Source of the DNA: an uncultured Subdoligranulum sp.
GTDB taxonomy: Bacteria > Bacillota > Clostridia > Oscillospirales > Ruminococcaceae
NCBI GenBank assembly: GCA_945830575.1
Contig: CALZZE010000021.1
Coordinates: 1 to 45,792 of the forward strand
DNA: 45,792 bases
Direction of reading: 5' to 3'
A program made the translations under genes and the position numbers. This document shows, piece by piece, positions 1-7,583 of this stretch (within the stretch, counting starts at the first letter, position 1; the number at the start of each line of letters is the position of its first letter). The notes below the pieces were generated by a model. The model searched no databases and was not told the origin of the DNA. It worked only from the letters and a program-made list of their open reading frames with translations.

Positions 1-54
1 AGCGTTCGGTTCGCATCCGAGAGGTCAAGGGTTCGAATCCCTCCAGGTCCACCA
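1..54 (+). tRNA. tRNA-Ala(CGC), 3' part
   Basis: The 3' part of a tRNA runs into the window. The anticodon stem TTCGG/CCGAG closes the loop TTCGCAT, giving anticodon CGC (alanine). The variable loop AGGTC, T-loop TTCGAAT, acceptor strand CAGGTCC with U70, discriminator A and encoded CCA all fit tRNA-Ala. The 49:65 pair reads A-C, a mismatch. The gene's 5' half lies left of the window. Its 3' end is the attachment site of the first prophage, so the gene is kept intact after integration. Confidence 0.85.
30..54 (+). repeat. attL core, 25-bp direct repeat
   Basis: These 25 bases (T-arm to CCA of tRNA-Ala) are repeated exactly at 25033-25057. The flanking bases differ on both sides (G29 against A25032, G55 against A25058). 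An identity block in the 3' end of a tRNA at both ends of a phage gene cluster, with a tyrosine integrase next to the far copy, is the usual mark of site-specific prophage integration. Confidence 0.9.
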
Positions 55-61
55 GTAAAAA

Positions 62-97
62 GCACGTCTGATTGATATAATCAGGCGTGTTTTTTCT
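62..97 (+). terminator. Intrinsic terminator after tRNA-Ala, phage-supplied
   Basis: CACGTCTGATT (63-73) pairs with AATCAGGCGTG (79-89), followed by a run of T. It lies inside the prophage just past the att core, so it replaces the host sequence that used to follow the tRNA, which is now at the right junction. Confidence 0.75.
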
Positions 98-102
98 TTG
101 TG

Positions 103-122
103 TGAACCCACATTTGAACCCA
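103..122 (+). promoter_or_regulatory. Candidate integrase arm-type sites, left pair
   Basis: TGAACCCA occurs at 103-110 and 115-122, 12 bp apart start to start. The same octamer pair with the same 12-bp spacing and orientation is at 24899-24906 and 24911-24918, beside the integrase stop codon. Tyrosine integrases of this kind bind short direct-repeat arm sites flanking the core through their N-terminal domain, so these are good candidates. The role is inferred. Confidence 0.6.
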
Positions 123-138
123 CTTTCAAAATGAGACA

Positions 139-178
139 GAAAAGGCGGCGGGATGCCCTGTGAGGGGTGTCCCGCCGC
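139..178 (-). terminator. Terminator of the prophage late operon
   Basis: On the minus strand GCGGCGGGA (178-170) pairs with TCCCGCCGC (153-145), with an inner CCCT/AGGGG stem and a CTTTTCT tail. It follows the holin stop codon and closes the late operon before the att site. Confidence 0.75.
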
Positions 179-185
179 GGTGTGT

Positions 186-377
186 TTACTCTTTTACTTC
201 CGGAAGGCCGGCAAGGCTGGTCAGCAGGCTCAGCGCGCCGGCCAGCAGGGAGGCGCTGGCGACCATGCGCCAGTCAACGGAACTCATCAGTGTGGCGGTG
301 CCGATGGTGGCGATGGCGGTCTGGGCCATGGTCTTGCCGGCTCGGATGGCGGCGGCCTTCATCCATTTGATGCTCAT
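186..377 (-). CDS. Holin (r1t-like)
   Basis: A 63-residue membrane protein, last gene of the late operon. Residues about 15-35 (AQTAIATIGTATL) and 38-57 (RMVASASLLAGALSLLTSLA) form two hydrophobic segments, the layout of small class II phage holins, and the composition resembles the r1t family. Holins collect in the membrane and then open it to release the endolysin. The ATG at 377 follows AAGGAG at a good distance. It sits directly after the membrane-anchored coiled-coil protein and the endolysin, completing a lysis cassette. The family assignment is by recognition, not by search. Confidence 0.75.
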   Translation of the reverse strand: MSIKWMKAAAIRAGKTMAQTAIATIGTATLMSSVDWRMVASASLLAGALSLLTSLAGLPEVKE

Positions 378-389
378 ATGTATTACTCC

Positions 390-659
390 TTATTGATGCT
401 CAAGGTGAGAAATGCGGGTCTCATGGTCGTTGAGGATTTTGTCCTGTGCCTCGTTGTGTTCCCACAGCCGCTTATGGCTGTTGTGGGCGGAGGCCTGCTG
501 GTCGGCCAGGGCTTTTTTCTGCGCGTCCAGGTCCTCTTTGAGGTGGTCAAGGGTCAGGTTCAGTTTAACAAGGTTGTTGTTCAGACTGATGATGGGCTTG
601 CCCACCGTCACGAACAGACCCACCAGCGCCACGATGACCGTCACGACAGTCCATTCCAT
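390..659 (-). CDS. Membrane-anchored coiled-coil lysis-module protein
   Basis: This 89-residue protein begins with a transmembrane helix (residues 4-20, WTVVTVIVALVGLFVTV). A long charged helix follows with heptad-like spacing (LNNNLVKLNLTLDHLKEDLD onward) to the end. The layout resembles XhlA/hemolysin-type and BhlA-like phage proteins found beside holins. Its place between endolysin and holin suggests a helper role in lysis. ATG at 659 is preceded by AAAGGAG. No enzymatic motif is visible, so a precise role cannot be named. Confidence 0.65.
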   Translation of the reverse strand: MEWTVVTVIVALVGLFVTVGKPIISLNNNLVKLNLTLDHLKEDLDAQKKALADQQASAHNSHKRLWEHNEAQDKILNDHETRISHLEHQ

Positions 660-663
660 CGGT

Positions 664-1281
664 TCACGCTCCTTTCAGAGATTCGCAGGGCAGGGACAGC
701 TCCTCCACCAGCGCCCGCAGGCGGGCTTTATCCGCGCCGGTGGCCGTGACAGTGAACCGGTCGCAGTCCCAGTCGATGGCGGGAACGGCGGGCTGCACAA
801 CACTGGTGTATGTACCCAGATGCGCGGCCACCTTGCTCTCCCTGCAGGTGAAGTCCCCGTCCAGCCACGCCAGCGGGTTGCGGCGCACGCCTTTCCAAAT
901 GACTTCAAAGTGCAGGTGCGCGCCCCGGCAGTGGCCCGTCTGGCCGCTGTAGCCGATGAGCTGGCCCTCCTTGACGGTCTCTCCGGTTTTGACAAGGCGG
1001 GTTTTGAGATGGGCATACCGGGTTTGCAGGATACCGCCCGCATAATCCGTGTGCCGGATGCGCACGCCGGTGCCGTAGCTCATCATGCCGGTGGTGGTGC
1101 GCTCGTCCCAGTCCTGCGTCCAGTCCACCGTGCCGTCCTCGGCCGCGTACACGGGTGTTTCGATGGCCGCCCGCAGGTCGATGGCGCTGTGGGCGCTGCC
1201 GTCATTGTACGTCCAGCCCGCTGTGATGAGGTGCTGCGCCAGCGGCCACGCGAACAGCACCTCTGCGTTTTTAGGTCTCAC
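664..1281 (-). CDS. Endolysin, M23-family peptidase
   Basis: A 205-residue protein with the M23 (lysostaphin-type) zinc peptidase signatures: HSAIDL near residue 31, the HxxxD ligand pair, and HLHFEV near residue 122, the HxH motif. Between them lies the Y-G-x-G-V-x-I-x-H core (YGTGVRIRH). M23 enzymes cut peptide cross-bridges in peptidoglycan. No signal peptide is seen, as expected for holin-released lysins. The C-terminal 60 residues have no motif I recognise and may bind the cell wall. It starts at GTG behind AAGGAGG. Confidence 0.85.
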   Translation of the reverse strand: MRPKNAEVLFAWPLAQHLITAGWTYNDGSAHSAIDLRAAIETPVYAAEDGTVDWTQDWDERTTTGMMSYGTGVRIRHTDYAGGILQTRYAHLKTRLVKTGETVKEGQLIGYSGQTGHCRGAHLHFEVIWKGVRRNPLAWLDGDFTCRESKVAAHLGTYTSVVQPAVPAIDWDCDRFTVTATGADKARLRALVEELSLPCESLKGA

Positions 1282-1292
1282 TCAATGCCTCC

Positions 1293-1640
1293 TTAATACT
1301 CCACAAGGTTGACGCTGACCTCCCATACAGCCTGCCCTTCCCGGACAGCCCGCAGGGTCACAGAGCGGTCTCCGGCGTACATCGTGGCGGTGCAGGTCGA
1401 GCCGAAGAAGTATTCCACAGAAAAGCTGTCCGGCGCTGTGGCGTTGAGGACAACAGCGCATTCCTCGGTGGAGAGCGCATACCACCGCACGGAGATTTTC
1501 GCAACACCGCCGCGCACACGCTCCCGTACCAGAACGCCGTCCTCGGTGCGGCCGGTTCCCTCGCTGTCCAAGTCCGACAGCGTCACCTGATACTCATGGG
1601 GCGCGGGCAGGACCACGCCTCCGATTCTGAGAATATCCAT
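1293..1640 (-). CDS. Phage tail-associated protein (DUF6711-like)
   Basis: A 115-residue protein downstream of the tape measure. The start MDILRIGGVVLPAPHEYQ and the beta-rich body resemble the DUF6711 family, which sits between tape measure and lysis genes in clostridial siphophages. I chose ATG 1640 because GGAGGTGA precedes it at standard spacing. An upstream GTG at 1646 would place the ribosome binding site inside the coding region. It may be a small baseplate or distal tail component. No longer tail-tip or receptor-binding gene is seen before the endolysin. Confidence 0.6.
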   Translation of the reverse strand: MDILRIGGVVLPAPHEYQVTLSDLDSEGTGRTEDGVLVRERVRGGVAKISVRWYALSTEECAVVLNATAPDSFSVEYFFGSTCTATMYAGDRSVTLRAVREGQAVWEVSVNLVEY

Positions 1641-1642
1641 AC

Positions 1643-4270
1643 TCACCTCCCGCCGCTGCGAAGCAGCCTGCGGCTCTGGCTGCCAGCGATCACGCTGTCC
1701 AGCAGCTCCTCACCGATGTAGATGTTGATGGGCTGACCGTCCCCGCCGCCGGAGAATTCCCCAAGCGCGGTGCGGAACGCCTGCACGATGGTGTCCAGCG
1801 GCGCCTCGATGTTGGTGCCGCTGCGCTGGTCGCCCAAAACGGCAAGAAACTCTCTGTTCGGCGGAATGACAGCCCCCTTCGCCAACAGCGGGATCTGCGG
1901 GGCCGTCACCGTTCCGATGTGGAACCCAAAGTTTTTCCCGCCAAGCCCCGGCACCCAATCCGGAACGTCAAACTGCAAACCGTTCAAAAGTCCGATCACG
2001 GAATTCAATCCGCTGCAAATGCCGGAGATCATCCTGTTGATAAAGCCGATGATGGCATTGATCGCGCCCCTGACGGTTGCTTTGATGCCCTCAAAAATAC
2101 TGGATACTGCGGCGGAAATGTCCGTCCAGATGGTGTTCCACACCTGCTTGAGGGCATCCCCTGCTTTCTGGAACTTGTCCTGCACCCAGTCCCAAAGCTC
2201 CGATACCTTCCCTTTGATCTCATCCCAATGGGTGACAAGGTATCCGATGACGGCTGCCGCAAGGATGGCCAGAGCCGCCACAAGAAGTACCGGCCAGTTT
2301 GCCGCGATCAGGCTGCACAGCCCTGCAAACGCCGTGGACAGTTTGGGCAGTATCGTTGATGCAAAAAGTTCCGAAATGCTTTTGATCGCGGCCGCTTTCG
2401 CGCCTTCCATCACAAGCCCCGCCAGAGCGGAAACGCCAGACAGGATCATGGCGGGCATGATGACCGGCATCAGGTTCCCGATGAGCTGCGCAAGCTGCAA
2501 AAGCAGTCCCGGCCAGTCGATGGCGCACAGCATCTGCAGGAGCGTCTGCCCCACCTGTGCCCAGTCGATTTGCGACAGCGCCGTGTTGATGGCCGTCAGA
2601 ATGCCGATGGCCAGACGGCTCAAATCCCCGGCGGCCTGCACCCAGTCGATGTTTGTGAGGGCAGCCCCCACCATTTGCGCGATGCTTTTCCCAAGGTCAG
2701 ACCATCCATCATACGACGTCACGAAACCATGCAGCGTCAGCAGTGCGGCGCGGAATCCGTCCGTCAGCGTCCGGCCGAGGGCGGGCCAGTCCACCTCCCG
2801 AACAAGGGTGGTCAGTCCTTCCGCAAGGCCCCGGCCGATGGTCGCCCAGTTTACACCCTGCCAGAACGTATCGAGGAAGCCGGTGATCGTGTTCAGGCCC
2901 TGCGCGATCGTGTGCCCGACCGACGCAAACAGTCCCTGCGCCGATACGGCACCATTGATGGTCTGCGCGATATTGGCGGCCCATGCCGTTGCTTTTCCCT
3001 GTATATCCGGCCACGGGATCGCGTTCAGGCTGTCCCGCAGCTTTTCTCCGATCAACCTTCCGGCGCCGTACCAGTCCCCCGCCTCGATGGCCGCAGCCAG
3101 AGAATCCAGAAACGGGCTTTTTCCTTCAAAGTCGAAGTCTGGCACAACCCCAGAACCGGCAGCACCTCCCCCGCCATCCTCCTTGTTTTCGGAAAGGCGG
3201 TTGATTTCATCAAAGGAGGCAAGGCTTTTCGCTGCCTTTTTCACATCATCTGCCGTACCGGATGCGGCAGCCCCCACGCCGGACATCCCCTTTGCGGCGG
3301 CCTTGGAGGCAGACAGTGTTGTGCCTGTAAAGAAGGCAGTCAGCCTTGCCAGATAGCCGAATACCGCAGCGGCTGCGTTGGCCAGCGCTGTGAGTGCCGG
3401 CGTGAGGAGCTTTACAATGGGAGCGGCGGCGGTGGCGACTGCCCCTTTCAGATTTGCAAGCGCCTGCTGCAGTTCGCCGGACGCCAGAAACGCATCTCCC
3501 ATAGAGCCTGTCAGACTGCGCAGACCGGCGGAAATCAGATTGAACACCAGTGCGCCGGACACAATTCCGGCCAGACGTTTGGTAAAACGGTGCAGGCCGT
3601 CTGTCGCCTGTGCGATGCGTGCCTGTAAGGTGCGCAGCGGCTTTTGTGCCGCCGTGAAGGCCAGCCTGGACAGCTTTCCGAAATGGGACGCGGTTCTTCC
3701 GGCAAGCGCTCCGGCGCCGTTCAGCGCCGCCATTGCCTTTTGCTGCGCCGCATTGGAAACCACGGCATCCTCCACAGCCTGCTGCTCCTGCTCAAGCTGC
3801 CGTACAAGCTCCGCCCGCTGTCCGTTCAGAGCCTCCACTTCGGCCTGCTGACTGCGATACTGTTCACTCAGTCTGGCAACGGCCTGTTCCTGTTTGGACA
3901 GCTGCGCGGCCAGCTGGTCGCTGCGGCGGATGTCCTCCGCGTTGGCGTTTTCCGTCCTTTTGGCCGCCATCGCGGAAATTTCCGCATCCGACAAGGAGGG
4001 CGCCTGCTGTTTCAAGGTCTGGAAGTTTGCCTTCTGGGCCTGATACAGAGCATCATTGACCCGCTCCAGTTCTTTTGCCGTAGCGGCCGCCTCTTCCTGT
4101 GCCTGTTTCAGCTCATCCGCCAGCTTGCTTCCTTTCAGGGATTCCAGCTTTTTCTCCAGCGCACCCACCTGCTTGAAAGTATCGCTGGCCTGACTGCGCA
4201 GGGATTTCAGCCCGGCAATGGCCTCTTTGTTGTTCAGTCTTGTGTCGATGATGACGGCACCGTCTGGCAT
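1643..4270 (-). CDS. Tail tape measure protein
   Basis: At 875 residues this is the longest gene of the prophage, as expected for a tape measure, whose length sets tail length. Residues about 10-170 are a charged coiled coil rich in Q, E, A and K. Hydrophobic stretches lie near 225-250 and 590-680 (PVIMPAMILSGVSALAGLVM; WPVLLVAALAILAAAVIGYL), probably membrane-active segments used in DNA injection. Repeated TIGRGLAEGLTTL and DWVQAAGDLSRLAIG units fill the middle. ATG 4270 follows GGAGGTGA. It overlaps the Gp15-like gene by 37 bases, suggesting coupled translation. Confidence 0.9.
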   Translation of the reverse strand: MPDGAVIIDTRLNNKEAIAGLKSLRSQASDTFKQVGALEKKLESLKGSKLADELKQAQEEAAATAKELERVNDALYQAQKANFQTLKQQAPSLSDAEISAMAAKRTENANAEDIRRSDQLAAQLSKQEQAVARLSEQYRSQQAEVEALNGQRAELVRQLEQEQQAVEDAVVSNAAQQKAMAALNGAGALAGRTASHFGKLSRLAFTAAQKPLRTLQARIAQATDGLHRFTKRLAGIVSGALVFNLISAGLRSLTGSMGDAFLASGELQQALANLKGAVATAAAPIVKLLTPALTALANAAAAVFGYLARLTAFFTGTTLSASKAAAKGMSGVGAAASGTADDVKKAAKSLASFDEINRLSENKEDGGGGAAGSGVVPDFDFEGKSPFLDSLAAAIEAGDWYGAGRLIGEKLRDSLNAIPWPDIQGKATAWAANIAQTINGAVSAQGLFASVGHTIAQGLNTITGFLDTFWQGVNWATIGRGLAEGLTTLVREVDWPALGRTLTDGFRAALLTLHGFVTSYDGWSDLGKSIAQMVGAALTNIDWVQAAGDLSRLAIGILTAINTALSQIDWAQVGQTLLQMLCAIDWPGLLLQLAQLIGNLMPVIMPAMILSGVSALAGLVMEGAKAAAIKSISELFASTILPKLSTAFAGLCSLIAANWPVLLVAALAILAAAVIGYLVTHWDEIKGKVSELWDWVQDKFQKAGDALKQVWNTIWTDISAAVSSIFEGIKATVRGAINAIIGFINRMISGICSGLNSVIGLLNGLQFDVPDWVPGLGGKNFGFHIGTVTAPQIPLLAKGAVIPPNREFLAVLGDQRSGTNIEAPLDTIVQAFRTALGEFSGGGDGQPINIYIGEELLDSVIAGSQSRRLLRSGGR

Positions 4271-4848
4271 GGCAGTTCACCTCCGTTTCCATCCAGCAGC
4301 GCCAAAAGACGCTGTTTTTCCGCTTCTTCTTCGGCGCTCACAGGCGCTCTGAGCCAGATCAGGTCATCATGCTCCCTGGCAAACTCCTGCTCCTGCTGAT
4401 CCAGCTTTTTGCCGCGTGCGCGCTTGGCGCGGATGTTCACGACCTCGGCAAACAGACCGCGCCCAATGCTCTGGAATGCGCCGAGAAATTCCCACCAATG
4501 CAGGTATTCGCATCTGCGGCAGCTGTATCCAAGAATCTTATCCACCGCCGGCGCAATGAGTGCGGCGTCCTGCTGCCAGTCCATCAGGCGCGGCCTGACC
4601 GGGGAGCGCTCCGGGACAGGCTCTCCGCCGTTGACAAACTGCATGGCTGCGGCAAAGGCGGCGTTTGCATCCGGCAGGCGCTCCCACTTGGGGAACAGGA
4701 TCTGCAGACAGGCGGCCGCCTGCTGCTGTTCGGTCAGTTCCGGGTCACTGAATACCGCCAGCGCATCCAGCACCGCCCGGAAGTCGCTGCGTATGGCAAA
4801 GCGCTGGCCGCATACCTCCACTTCGGTGGGCAGGTCCCAGCGGCTCAT
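4234..4848 (-). CDS. Gp15-like tail protein
   Basis: A 204-residue protein with features of the bacteriophage Gp15 family: an N-terminal part concerning RFAIRSDFRAVLDAL, and a central CRRCEYLHWWEFLGAF region with a W-W-x-F pattern resembling the Gp15 hallmark. It sits directly before the tape measure, where tail assembly chaperones are encoded. Many phages make the second chaperone by frameshifting. Here it is instead a separate gene with an ATGA overlap (4845-4848) with the preceding gene. Confidence 0.75.
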   Translation of the reverse strand: MSRWDLPTEVEVCGQRFAIRSDFRAVLDALAVFSDPELTEQQQAAACLQILFPKWERLPDANAAFAAAMQFVNGGEPVPERSPVRPRLMDWQQDAALIAPAVDKILGYSCRRCEYLHWWEFLGAFQSIGRGLFAEVVNIRAKRARGKKLDQQEQEFAREHDDLIWLRAPVSAEEEAEKQRLLALLDGNGGELPCQTVPSSSTQD

Positions 4849-5291
4849 TCCACCTTCTGGCCGGGCGCCAGCCCTGCCGCGCTGTCCCGGTACTTGCCGG
4901 TGTGGCTCTCCACACGGGCAACGGCCTTCTTTGCGGCGGATTCCTGCGCCTGCTGAAGGATGGGTGCGAGTGCATCCAGAACCGCCTCATACAAAAAGCG
5001 CCCGTCCTCGCACAGCGCGAGGGCGGACACATCCTTGAACAGGACCTCCGAAACCTTCGTGCCGAAAATGTTGTCGAACTGCTGACGGATGGCGGCATCC
5101 ATGTTGTTGACCACTTCGGGGCCTGCATTTTCCGGGATGGAGGCCCCAAGTTCCGTCAGTGCCTTTTTGGCGTTCTCGGCGCGGCCGGCCATGCCAAGGT
5201 CCGCAGGGTTGAACCGGATGGTGCCGACCAGTGTGCCGTCAATGTCCTTGATCTCGTAGGTTTTCAGACCTCTGTCGATTTTCAGTTCCAT
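4845..5291 (-). CDS. Tail assembly chaperone-like protein (DUF6673-like)
   Basis: A 148-residue protein directly after the tail tube gene and before Gp15, the slot of the first tail assembly chaperone. The start MELKIDRGLKTYEIKDIDGT and the helical body (PEVVNNMDAAIRQQFDNIFG) fit DUF6673-type phage proteins. These chaperones coat the tape measure before tube polymerisation. ATG 5291 follows AGGCAGAAATC, a weaker ribosome site. It lies behind a terminator, so it is probably made in smaller amounts than the tube protein. Confidence 0.6.
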   Translation of the reverse strand: MELKIDRGLKTYEIKDIDGTLVGTIRFNPADLGMAGRAENAKKALTELGASIPENAGPEVVNNMDAAIRQQFDNIFGTKVSEVLFKDVSALALCEDGRFLYEAVLDALAPILQQAQESAAKKAVARVESHTGKYRDSAAGLAPGQKVE

Positions 5292-5310
5292 GATTTCTGC
5301 CTTTCTTCAT

Positions 5311-5340
5311 AAAAAAGCCCTGCCCGGTCAGGGGCAAGGC
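5311..5340 (-). terminator. Intrinsic terminator after the tail tube gene
   Basis: On the minus strand GCCTTGCCC pairs with GGGCAGGGC around the loop CTGACC, followed by six T (hairpin 5340-5317, T-run 5316-5311). It would let the tube gene be expressed far above the assembly genes that follow. Confidence 0.85.
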
Positions 5341-5357
5341 TGTTGGTCGTTTCGATA

Positions 5358-5831
5358 TTACGCCGCCGTGAAGGCGCGGGTCTGCACGTTGAAGGTGCCC
5401 TTGGTCTTGACGCCGGTATAGTGGACGTTGAAGGGGATCTGGTAGCCGGTGGTGTCGCCGCCGTAGCTGATGACCTCGATGTAGACCTCCTCCTTCACGG
5501 CGGGATAGGCGTTCTCGGCAGCCTGCTCCCACAGCTTGACCTCCACCATGTCGGTCTTGAGGTCATCCAGCACCTGGTCGCCGTCAATGATGGCCTGCAG
5601 CTTTTCAAACAGAGGGTCGCCCTTGTCGGCGTAGTAGGGGCTGACCTCGGCCTGTTTCTGGTAGCTGTCGATGACCACCGAGGTCTGGCCAAGGATGTTG
5701 GATTTTTTCTCCACGTTGGCGGACAGCTCCGGGGAATACTCCTCCAGATCGGCGCCGATCCGCACATAGTTGGCCTCGCCGGAAAACCCGGCGTTGAGAA
5801 AATGGGCCATGTATTTGCGCTGAATTTTCAT
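5358..5831 (-). CDS. Major tail (tube) protein
   Basis: A 157-residue protein between head-tail connectors and tail assembly genes, followed by a strong terminator as is common after highly expressed structural genes. The sequence is beta-rich with phrases seen in clostridial tube proteins (FLNAGFSGEANYVRIGADLEE; YQIPFNVHYTGVKTKGTF). It would polymerise into the tail tube. Function rests on position, length and composition. Confidence 0.75.
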   Translation of the reverse strand: MKIQRKYMAHFLNAGFSGEANYVRIGADLEEYSPELSANVEKKSNILGQTSVVIDSYQKQAEVSPYYADKGDPLFEKLQAIIDGDQVLDDLKTDMVEVKLWEQAAENAYPAVKEEVYIEVISYGGDTTGYQIPFNVHYTGVKTKGTFNVQTRAFTAA

Positions 5832-5839
5832 GTTTCACC

Positions 5840-6280
5840 TCATTCAAAGTAATCGGTAAACACCGCGATGAGCTGCACCATGTACATGGCAAGGCCCTCA
5901 TCATCGGCGGTGTAAAGCGTGCCGTTCTGGGCGCTGATGGTCTCCCGGTCGGTATCCCTGCTGCCGAAGGTGGGTGCGCGGTGGGTCACGCTCTGGGCCT
6001 GCACCCAGCGCTGGAAGTCCATCACCCAATCCTCATTGACGGCGGCGGCCACATCATCGCCGGGTTCCTTTGCCATCACCAGATACAGCGCGAAGTTGTA
6101 CTGGTTGGTGACGGTCACGCCGCCCAGAAGGTCCTCCCTGCGGCTGACTTCCACAAGGCCCGCCGGGAACACGCCGAACTGCCCCGGCAGATGGTCGGTG
6201 TAGTCCACCTGCATCGTGGGCATCCGGTCTGCGCCGGGATAGGTTTTCATCCACGCCTGCAATTTTTCCAAATCGGTCAC
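5840..6280 (-). CDS. Minor capsid / tail terminator protein
   Basis: A 146-residue protein in the slot of the tail terminator, directly before the tube gene. The order connector, Minor_capsid_1-like, Minor_capsid_2-like, this gene, tube matches that of many Firmicutes phages, where this member is called minor capsid protein 3 or tail terminator. Translation starts at GTG (6280) behind AGAGGTAAC. Residues VTVTNQYNFALYLVMAK give the strand pattern of that family. It would cap the tail and join it to the head. Confidence 0.6.
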   Translation of the reverse strand: MTDLEKLQAWMKTYPGADRMPTMQVDYTDHLPGQFGVFPAGLVEVSRREDLLGGVTVTNQYNFALYLVMAKEPGDDVAAAVNEDWVMDFQRWVQAQSVTHRAPTFGSRDTDRETISAQNGTLYTADDEGLAMYMVQLIAVFTDYFE

Positions 6281-6284
6281 AGTG

Positions 6285-6743
6285 TTACCTCTTTCTGTTC
6301 AAATACCGCTGAAGGTCTGCCGCCATGGCGCGGCCCTCGGCGGCAGAGACAGCCCTGTCCCACCGGGGGCCTGCCTTGGGATTCTTCGTGCGGTCGAAGG
6401 ACAGGGCCTTGTCCACAACATGCTTGGTCTCGCCCCTGCGCGCCCAGGGGCTGCCGGTCTCATCCCCCACCATCAGGCGGCCGTGGAACAAAAACCGGGC
6501 GTAGGGCGTGTTGGTGACGATCTCCGGCTTTCGCGGGTCGGTCTGGGCCACCGTCACCTTGATGGTCATGCCGCTGCGAAAGGGCATATACTTGACGATG
6601 CGCCGCAGCACGTTCCTGGTGTGGAAGGCCTGCGCGTCCCCGGCGGGGTCAAGGCCCTTGTCCTTCAGGATCTGGGCGACGCTGTGCATCTCCAGATAGG
6701 CCACCGTGCCGTCCGGCAGCCGGAACAGCTGCTGTCTGCTCAT
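6285..6743 (-). CDS. Minor capsid protein 2-like (head closure/tail completion)
   Basis: A 152-residue protein starting MSRQQLFRLPDGTVAYLE. The features PFRSGMTIKV and VTNTPYARFLFHGRLMVG resemble the minor capsid 2 / HK97 gp10-like fold. I use ATG 6743, which overlaps the upstream stop as ATGA. A longer reading frame upstream lacks support. It probably completes the head-tail joint. Confidence 0.65.
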   Translation of the reverse strand: MSRQQLFRLPDGTVAYLEMHSVAQILKDKGLDPAGDAQAFHTRNVLRRIVKYMPFRSGMTIKVTVAQTDPRKPEIVTNTPYARFLFHGRLMVGDETGSPWARRGETKHVVDKALSFDRTKNPKAGPRWDRAVSAAEGRAMAADLQRYLNRKR

Positions 6744-7147
6744 CCGCGCACCTCCACATGGCAGATTTTGCCGTCCCATGACCGTACCGCAATGCTCCGC
6801 ACCACAAACAGGTCATTCCGGGACGCAGGCTGGAGGGCCTGCCAGTCTGCGCCGTTCTGGAGGATGCCGCCCTCTCCCATGAGCACCTTGTCCCCCCGGC
6901 GGAGCGTGTAATCCTCCCCCCATACCGGATGACCGTTGCCGCTGGGCAGCACCAGAAGAAAGCTGTGTTTTCCGGTCTCCCCTGTTTTTTCCACGCCTCC
7001 GGTCTGTTCGGATTCCAGATACGCGCCGTGGAACACCGTGCACGTACAGCGGAAATCACTCATTTTTCCACTCAGGTGGTACAGCGTCACCGTCTGGTCG
7101 CACAGGCGATAGTCCAGCGGGGCAGCGTCCGGCAATACTCTCAGCAT
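6740..7147 (-). CDS. Minor capsid protein 1-like (head-tail joining)
   Basis: About 135 residues. The core YHLSGKMSDFRCTCTVFHGAYLESEQ and the end FVVRSIAVRSWDGKICHVEVRG match what I recall of the minor capsid 1 family, a head closure or stopper protein. The start is uncertain: ATG 7147 or GTG 7156 in the same frame; both overlap the previous gene. The four short genes from 7494 to 5840 overlap or nearly abut, so they are one translationally coupled unit. Confidence 0.65.
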   Translation of the reverse strand: MLRVLPDAAPLDYRLCDQTVTLYHLSGKMSDFRCTCTVFHGAYLESEQTGGVEKTGETGKHSFLLVLPSGNGHPVWGEDYTLRRGDKVLMGEGGILQNGADWQALQPASRNDLFVVRSIAVRSWDGKICHVEVRG

Positions 7148-7494
7148 CCGCACCACCGTTCCACATCGTAAAAGCGGCGCAGGCAGCGCATCAGCTCCGC
7201 CTGCTGGGCTTTGGGGGAAATGTCCACCGCCGGCGCGGAGGTCTGGGCGCTCACCGCACCGATGGTCACAGCGGTGGCTTTGCGCTGGTTGACCGCCGTA
7301 TCAAAATAATACAGCGCGTCCGCCATGGCGCACACCGTCATGCCCCCGGCGTTGTCGGTGCGCGGGGTCAGCGTCAGATACCCGCTCAGCCGCCCCAGCT
7401 CCTCCGAGGCGCGGGCGACGTAGAATGGCCACGAAAGCTCATCGATGGATTCGCCCAGATACGTTTCCCGGTAAAAGCTGTAATCCGGCGTCAC
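7141..7494 (-). CDS. Head-tail connector (gp6-like)
   Basis: A 117-residue mostly helical protein straight after the capsid gene, the position of the connector (adaptor) that binds the portal. It starts at GTG 7494, overlapping the stop of the 25-residue gene before it as GTGA. The text DELSWPFYVARASEELGRLSGY and CAMADALYYFDTA fits connector proteins of clostridial phages. Assignment is mainly positional. Confidence 0.6.
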   Translation of the reverse strand: MTPDYSFYRETYLGESIDELSWPFYVARASEELGRLSGYLTLTPRTDNAGGMTVCAMADALYYFDTAVNQRKATAVTIGAVSAQTSAPAVDISPKAQQAELMRCLRRFYDVERWCGC

Positions 7495-7568
7495 TTCTGC
7501 TCATCCTTTTGGGCGGCGGGCTTTTCAGCCTTCTTCTTCGGCGGGATATAGCCAACGATTTTTGCCAT
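7491..7568 (-). CDS. 25-residue basic protein of the head module
   Basis: A very short gene starting MAKIVGYIPPKKKAEKPA, with a near-ideal AGGAGG site 8 bases before ATG 7568 and a GTGA stop/start overlap with the connector gene. It fills the capsid-connector gap exactly. Rich in Lys and Pro with no fold visible. It may be a structural peptide or a coupling peptide that passes ribosomes to the next gene. Confidence 0.7.
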   Translation of the reverse strand: MAKIVGYIPPKKKAEKPAAQKDEQK

Positions 7569-7583
7569 TCCTGTCACCTCCTG

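Noticed and set aside
4234-5291. Programmed frameshift in the tail chaperone genes
   Set aside because: The two genes have separate starts with an ATGA overlap, and I saw no convincing slippery heptamer at the junction.
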